A DNA stretch of 64,000 bases, taken from Megalobrama amblycephala. Taxonomy: Eukaryota; Chordata; Actinopteri; Cypriniformes; Xenocyprididae. This document shows, one piece after another, positions 59,133 through 64,000 of the stretch (the first letter of the stretch is position 1; every line of letters begins with the position of its first letter). The notes under the pieces were generated by a model that saw nothing but the letters and a program-made list of their open reading frames with translations, was not told where the DNA came from and searched no databases. Made by a program: the position numbers and the translations under genes. The stretch spans positions 9,555,882 to 9,619,881 of the forward strand of contig NC_063066.1 of assembly GCF_018812025.1 (NCBI RefSeq), in the 5' to 3' direction.

Positions 59133-60521
59133 CATCACTGAATCATTATTTTCCCGTTTCACTGTAAAGCTGATTTCAAAATCTGTTTTGTATAAAGCGC
59201 AATAAAATTAAAGGAAGATAAGCCTTTCTAAGAATAAAGTGTAGCATTGTTAAAATGCATACTTGACATTTCTGTTTCACATCTTGCAAGACATGCACAT
59301 ACAGTATATACTGTAAACAAATATTATGTTACAGCGGATATTAATGACATAAATACGTGAAATAAGAGAACAATCGGATGAGATTTTAGACTTACTGTAG
59401 GTCAGATGACCAGATATTGGATAAGTATCAAACAACATATGAAAATGGACCAAATCGGATGCGGAAAAATGCGATTTACTCTGTTTTTGCTGTTTAGATA
59501 CATGCAACAAGATCCGATCAGATATCGCTGTGGCAATATGAATAAAGCATGTGAGTGTATACATATTTGATTTTTGCCGACTCAGCGTCGGGCCAGTGTT
59601 GCAGCGTTGTCATCACTCACTGTCTACTCTTAGGCATGTGGCTATTCTCTCTTATGCTCTGGTTCAGCTTGTGTGTCCTAGCAGTGTTCATTTATTCTAC
59701 CTCCTCAATCTTTCACCCACAAATCTGATTTGGTTCTGTGATAACTTCTTTCCTGCACTCCTGTGTCCTGCATTCTGATTCAGTTGACTGCAAGTCCAAC
59801 CAACACATTGTTTATTAAGATTGAAACACTATGCCATCTCAGAGTAAATGTTACCAAAATGTTTTATCTTCTCCATATGTATTACTGTTTAACATCCATG
59901 GTTTATGGATGTATAACTCTGTTAAAATTAACAAATTAGTAAATTAAGGGCAGTTTCATAGGTTCTACTCAATGAAAATTAAACGATATGGTAACTTGGG
60001 CAGGTAAATCTGTGCACACCATAAAAATAGGATAAGTCAACACAATCAAGTCGACACATTTTCACTTCCAACTTGTCACATACTGGCCCCTTAAGTAATT
60101 CATCCTTAAGTAATTCATCACATTTCTGAACAAGATGTCTGTCAAGACCTAATAAAAAAAGACCCAGAACAATAAATATTTAAGGCAGCACATAACATCG
60201 ACGATGCCCATGGAGACAACATGGTTCAGGATAGTAGGTCAGCATCCTCCTATCACACACACATAGAGATGCTTTGCAATGGTCTCTTTTCAACCTGTTT
60301 TCCCTGCATCTACCCTGAATGTGTGTCTCAGAACAGTGTTTTAGCCCCTCTTCCCTGTCACATCAGGATTAGCTATAAATAGCTTCTCGCCTAGAGTGGT
60401 TGAATACACTGAATCTCATCCTCTCTGTAAAGACATTACTGGCCCATTAAGCCTATTGCTTAAACCTACAGCAGTATGTAACAATATAGTATGGCGCTAT
60501 GTTCATGTGCAAACTGCTTAA
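59133..60521. other. Non-coding interval
   Basis: No gene was recognised. Sequence near 59440-59530 (CGGATGCGGAAAAATGCG, GATCCGATCAGATATCGC) looks repeat-derived, but its ends were not found. Confidence 0.5.
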
Positions 60522-60708
60522 GCCTGGGACACACCAAACCGACTTCAAAGAACTAGCAGCGACGAAAACCGACGGTGTTGTTGCCTCGCGTTGGCTTCAT
60601 CTGGACCAAAAGGCTGCGCTTAAACACACAACACAACCTACAGCCGACTGCAAACTAGCATGTGCGTTCTGCACCTGTGTGTAAGGAATTACCTCTCTAT
60701 ATCAGCAG

Positions 60709-62176
60709 GCCTAAAATTAACACTCGCCAAGTGCCAAATGCGAGTAAAAATCGGCACTGGTGAGTGTAAATATTCAAGCACTAGAATACGCGAAAGTGCG
60801 TGCAATGTGAGAAGTTCAACATCTGAAACATTGAGACAGCGTGCAAATACTAATTTGAGCTCTCTTTCATGCCTTCCTGTGCTTGAATGGACAAATTCAC
60901 ATAAAATCCTAGTAAGTATCCTAGTAAACATAGTCAGTTATGTCTTCAGTTAAGAAAGAAAATGCATGATCTGTATGTGCATTCACTCAAAGTGACAGCA
61001 GTGTTATTTATTTGATTAGATTACTTTACTTTATTAAATTTCTGTACCTGAAAACTGCTGTTACACCTGCCAAAAGCACTGTTTATTTCATTTGTATCTT
61101 TGTTGTATTATATTTATTTGTGCTATTGCTTGTAATTTGATTATCTGTTCTTACTGTTTATTTGTCTTTAAAAATGTAGGCTATAAAAATTATATTAGTT
61201 AAAGGGTTAGTTCACCCAAAAATGAAAATTCTGTCATTTATTACTCACCTTCATGACGTTCCACACCCATAAGACCTTCGTTAATCTTCATAACACAAAT
61301 TAAGATATTTTAGTTGAAATCCGATAGCACCGGGAGGCCTCCATAGGGAGCAATGGACACTTCCTCTCTCAAGATCCATTAATGTACTAAAAACATATTT
61401 AAATCGGTTCATGTGAGTACAGTGGTTCAATATTAATATTATAAAGCAACGAGAATATTTTTGGAGCGCCAAAAAAAACAAAATAATGACTTATTTAGTG
61501 ATGGCCGATTTCAAAACACTGCTTCAGGAAGCTTCGGAGCATAATGAATCAGCGTGTCGAATCAGTGTGTTCGGAGCGCCAAAGTCACGTGATTTCAGCA
61601 GTTTGGCGGTTTGACACACGATCCGAATCATGATTCGACACACTGATTCATTTATGCTCCGATGCTTCCTGAAGCAGTGTTTTGAAATCGGCCATCACTA
61701 AATAAGTCGTTATTTTGTTTTTTTGGTGCACCAAAAATATTCTCGTCGCTTTATAATATTAATATTGAACCACTGTACTCACATGAACTGATTTAAATAT
61801 GTTTTTAGTACCTTTATGGATCTTGAGAGAGGAAGTGTCCATTGCTCCCTATGGAGGCCTCACTGAGCTATCGGATTTCAACTAAAATATCTCCAAAAAT
61901 ATTTGTGTTCTGAAGATTAACGAAGGTCTTACGGGTGTGGAACGGCATGAGGGTGAGTAATAAATGACAGAATTTTCATTTTTGGGTGAACTAACCCTTT
62001 AAGCTAGTAGTTTTGAAATTGGAATATAGTATTGTGAATTTTCACTAGTATCTAAAATAATTTTGTCATAACTGCCTGTTTTTTTCTTGGCTGGTAAAAA
62101 ATAGTTTTCGACAGTAAATTCTATTAAGTCACCAGCCATTGGCAGGTGTGGCAAAATGTTAGTTTTAGGCCCTTTT
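60709..62176. mobile_element. 'GGCCTAAAATTAACA' element, middle layer
   Basis: The left GGCCTAAAATTAACACTCGCC and the right ATGTTAGTTTTAGGCC are inverted. The sub-ends GCCAAGTGCC and GCCATTGGCAGGTGTGGCA echo each other. Its interior carries the palindrome at 61199-62002. Confidence 0.75.
61199..62002. mobile_element. Intact 804-bp palindromic TTAA MITE, inner layer
   Basis: TTAA lies at both edges (61199-61202, 61999-62002). The ends TTAAAGGGTTAGTTCACCCA and TTTTTGGGTGAACTAACCCTTTAA are inverted, and the arms remain complementary through about 370 bp to a centre near 61600 (for example TAGTGATGGCCGATTTCAAA against TTTGAAATCGGCCATCACTA). It is the best preserved of the family in the window. 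Confidence 0.93.
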
Positions 62177-62594
62177 TCAGCAGGTATCAATAGTCTATAT
62201 TCATAGGGTTAGGGTATATCTTATATGAGATATACGCAGATATACAAAACAGAAACAAAGCAGTGCTTTGTTGATAACTTTCTTCATTTTAAGCGGCTCA
62301 TGTTGTTATGAAAATATTCGGAATGCTCGGGCAGGATAACATAACATTAGACCATCCTTCTGTCTGTGCCGTCTTAATTTACTTAACTCTCTTTCATCAC
62401 TTTTGCTTTAATTCTCCTGCACTCCTGACTCATTTGCTAAACTGAACATCCAATCAGAGTTCCCACTCTCACTGATGGCCCCGATTCAACATTCTGAATC
62501 AGACAAACTGACGCCGACGTGTGGAACAAACGGCAAAAACTTGCCCGACATACGACGTTGGCTGATGGCTGACCATCAGCTTGGTTTGTCTTGG

Positions 62595-64000
62595 TAATAA
62601 TTTAATAACACTGTTAAATATAAGCTTTAGCAATATCCATTTTTTCATACTGTACATTAATCATGTTGTGATGCTCGAATGATTTTTGTTTGTAGTGTTT
62701 AATTTTTTATTCATTTAGATAAAACCGTATAGGATTTTGTTACATCAGCCACTTAATGGTTATCATAACGTGAAAATAATTATCGGCTTATCTGTATCAT
62801 ACAAAAATGTTATATTGGAGACTACATTTGTGATCATTCTTTAGTGGTGTGGTTTGAAGAGGTTGAGTCTCCTCAAGGAGTGAGCTTTGAGTATTCACCA
62901 CTGCGCCTTTGAGCAGGACACTTAACCCAAGGTTGCTCCAGTGGGATTATCCCTTTAATAAGTTCATGTGACTATCATATTGCAGAAAAAAAGATGGTAG
63001 GTCGATAAATAAAGATTCCAGACATCTCTATCTATATATTGGTATTCTGGTGGGTGAGGAAGAGAGAGTTGTGCTGGCAGACTTCCGTCCAGCCCAACAC
63101 TCTCAGATTCTTCACCAGGGCTGGCAGCAAAGACGATGCTCCAAATTGGGTGTCTGTGTAAATCAGTGCCGACAAGGCCTTAGCCTGCCAGAAGCCTTTT
63201 GGGAGAAGACGCTCTGGATTCTTATGTAATTGTGCTATTCCATTGTGTTCCACTGGCCCAAGGGACAGAACCATATCACAGAATGAGGGCTTGGGGTTCA
63301 ACTATCAACACTCTTAACATTCATACTCTTGCAACAGACAGGAAACGAAACTTTCCAGCCGTTTCCAAAGTAAACATTTCAACAAAAATGGGGGCATCGC
63401 CAGTGTGTAAAGCGGCACGGCTTAGGCAAGAGCACAAATGACTTTCAATGGAGATGTAGAGTGTTCGCCTATTGATTTCCACTCTGACAGGATGGAATAT
63501 TTCCACTAGGTTTCGTTTTTGTGCATCTGTTCAGCGAGGGAGTGGAGGAGAGAAGTTACCTACTGTACACCTCTCAGTTCAACTCTCCAGGAGTGTGAGG
63601 GATTGAAGAGGTGTGAAACAGGTTGATGAAAGAGGAGAATAGGTGAGAGCGTGTGGGGAGATGACTCATGACTACCCGTCTAAACAGGCATGTGGAATAC
63701 ACTGGTGTGGGCGAGAGGAAAAGACCAAGCGTGTGCGTTTTGTGCGAGTGTTTAAGAAAAAGAGGGGGAGAGGAGTGAAAGCTTGCAGTGAGGCAATCCC
63801 CTCCTGCTCTCTTCCTCCCATTCACATATTTTGCTGTTCTTTAATAAACACTCACGCTACATTTTTACCTCAATGCGTCAGAGACTCATCTGGGTTCAGT
63901 GAGACTATGAATGGGTCACAATGTTTGACTAGTTGACTATGCATTCAGCAATCTGTTTAGTAAAGTCGACTAGGTTATCTAATGTTTTTAGCTTTAATAT
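62595..64000. other. Non-coding interval at the right edge
   Basis: A stretch at about 62880-62960 (GCGCCTTTGAGCAGGACACTTAACCCAAGGTTGCTCCAG) matches my memory of a teleost SINE/LINE tail module. Otherwise I recognise nothing. Both-strand short frames at 63032-63936 have no family features. Confidence 0.4.

Larger units (their letters stand above)
60522..62594. mobile_element. 'GCCTGGGACACACCAAACCGAC' element, outer layer of a nest
   Basis: The left part is 60522 to about 60655 (GGGACACACCAAACCGAC, GACGAAAACCGACGG). The right part is about 62440-62594 (CAAACTGACGCCGACGTGTG, CATCAGCTTGGTTTGTCTTGG). The two halves are separated by about 1.8 kb of later insertions. The halves read as one repeat that I know from cyprinid DNA. 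Confidence 0.72.

Noticed and set aside
62880..62960. Possible tRNA-derived SINE
   Set aside because: Only a tail-like module was seen; no A and B box promoter was found, so it is mentioned as a possible fragment within the edge interval only.

Overview
The window is vertebrate nuclear DNA, almost certainly from a cyprinid-like teleost. It is AT-rich, has long introns, and is packed with the short inverted-repeat DNA transposons typical of carp and zebrafish relatives (the 'TTAAAGGGTTAGTTCACCC' and 'CACTACCATTCAAAAGTTTG' families among others). It also holds one decayed L2-type LINE and many (TG)n and (TA)n tracts. The assignment rests on remembered repeat families and on protein similarity, not on a search.

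The only host gene I can support is fgf13 (FHF2, fibroblast growth factor homologous factor 13), on the minus strand and running right to left. Four standard coding exons fit end to end in phase: the S-type first exon (33180-32991), exon 2 (31325-31215, 111 bp), exon 3 (20146-20043, 104 bp) and exon 4 (264-66, 199 bp). The last coding exon lies beyond the left edge. A 31-bp candidate for the alternative U-type first exon sits upstream at 35939-35909. It ends in the same phase, so it can splice to the same exon 2. The two first exons would give two N-termini on one intracellular beta-trefoil protein that binds voltage-gated sodium channels. The S form carries the sodium-channel inactivation segment and a basic nuclear-targeting stretch; the U form carries neither.

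Layout: 1-65 is the start of intron 4. 265-20042 is intron 3, with nested MITEs, a 1.0-kb hAT-like element with an 8-bp target duplication, and an element carrying a piece of a SWIM/YqaJ-like gene. 20147-31214 is intron 2, with a 1.2-kb palindrome holding a THAP-like stub and further nested MITEs. 31326-32990 is intron 1. 33181-35908 separates the two first exons. 35940-64000 is upstream of the U exon, either 5' flank or the first intron of longer isoforms. It holds a foldback pair, a palindromic tandem array, the L2 remnant with a TTAA-targeted insertion inside it, two copies of an abundant 0.8-0.95-kb element, and a three-level transposon nest at 60.5-62.6 kb.

No tRNA, rRNA or CRISPR array was recognised. 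Nearly all open frames outside the fgf13 exons and the LINE are chance or repeat-derived.
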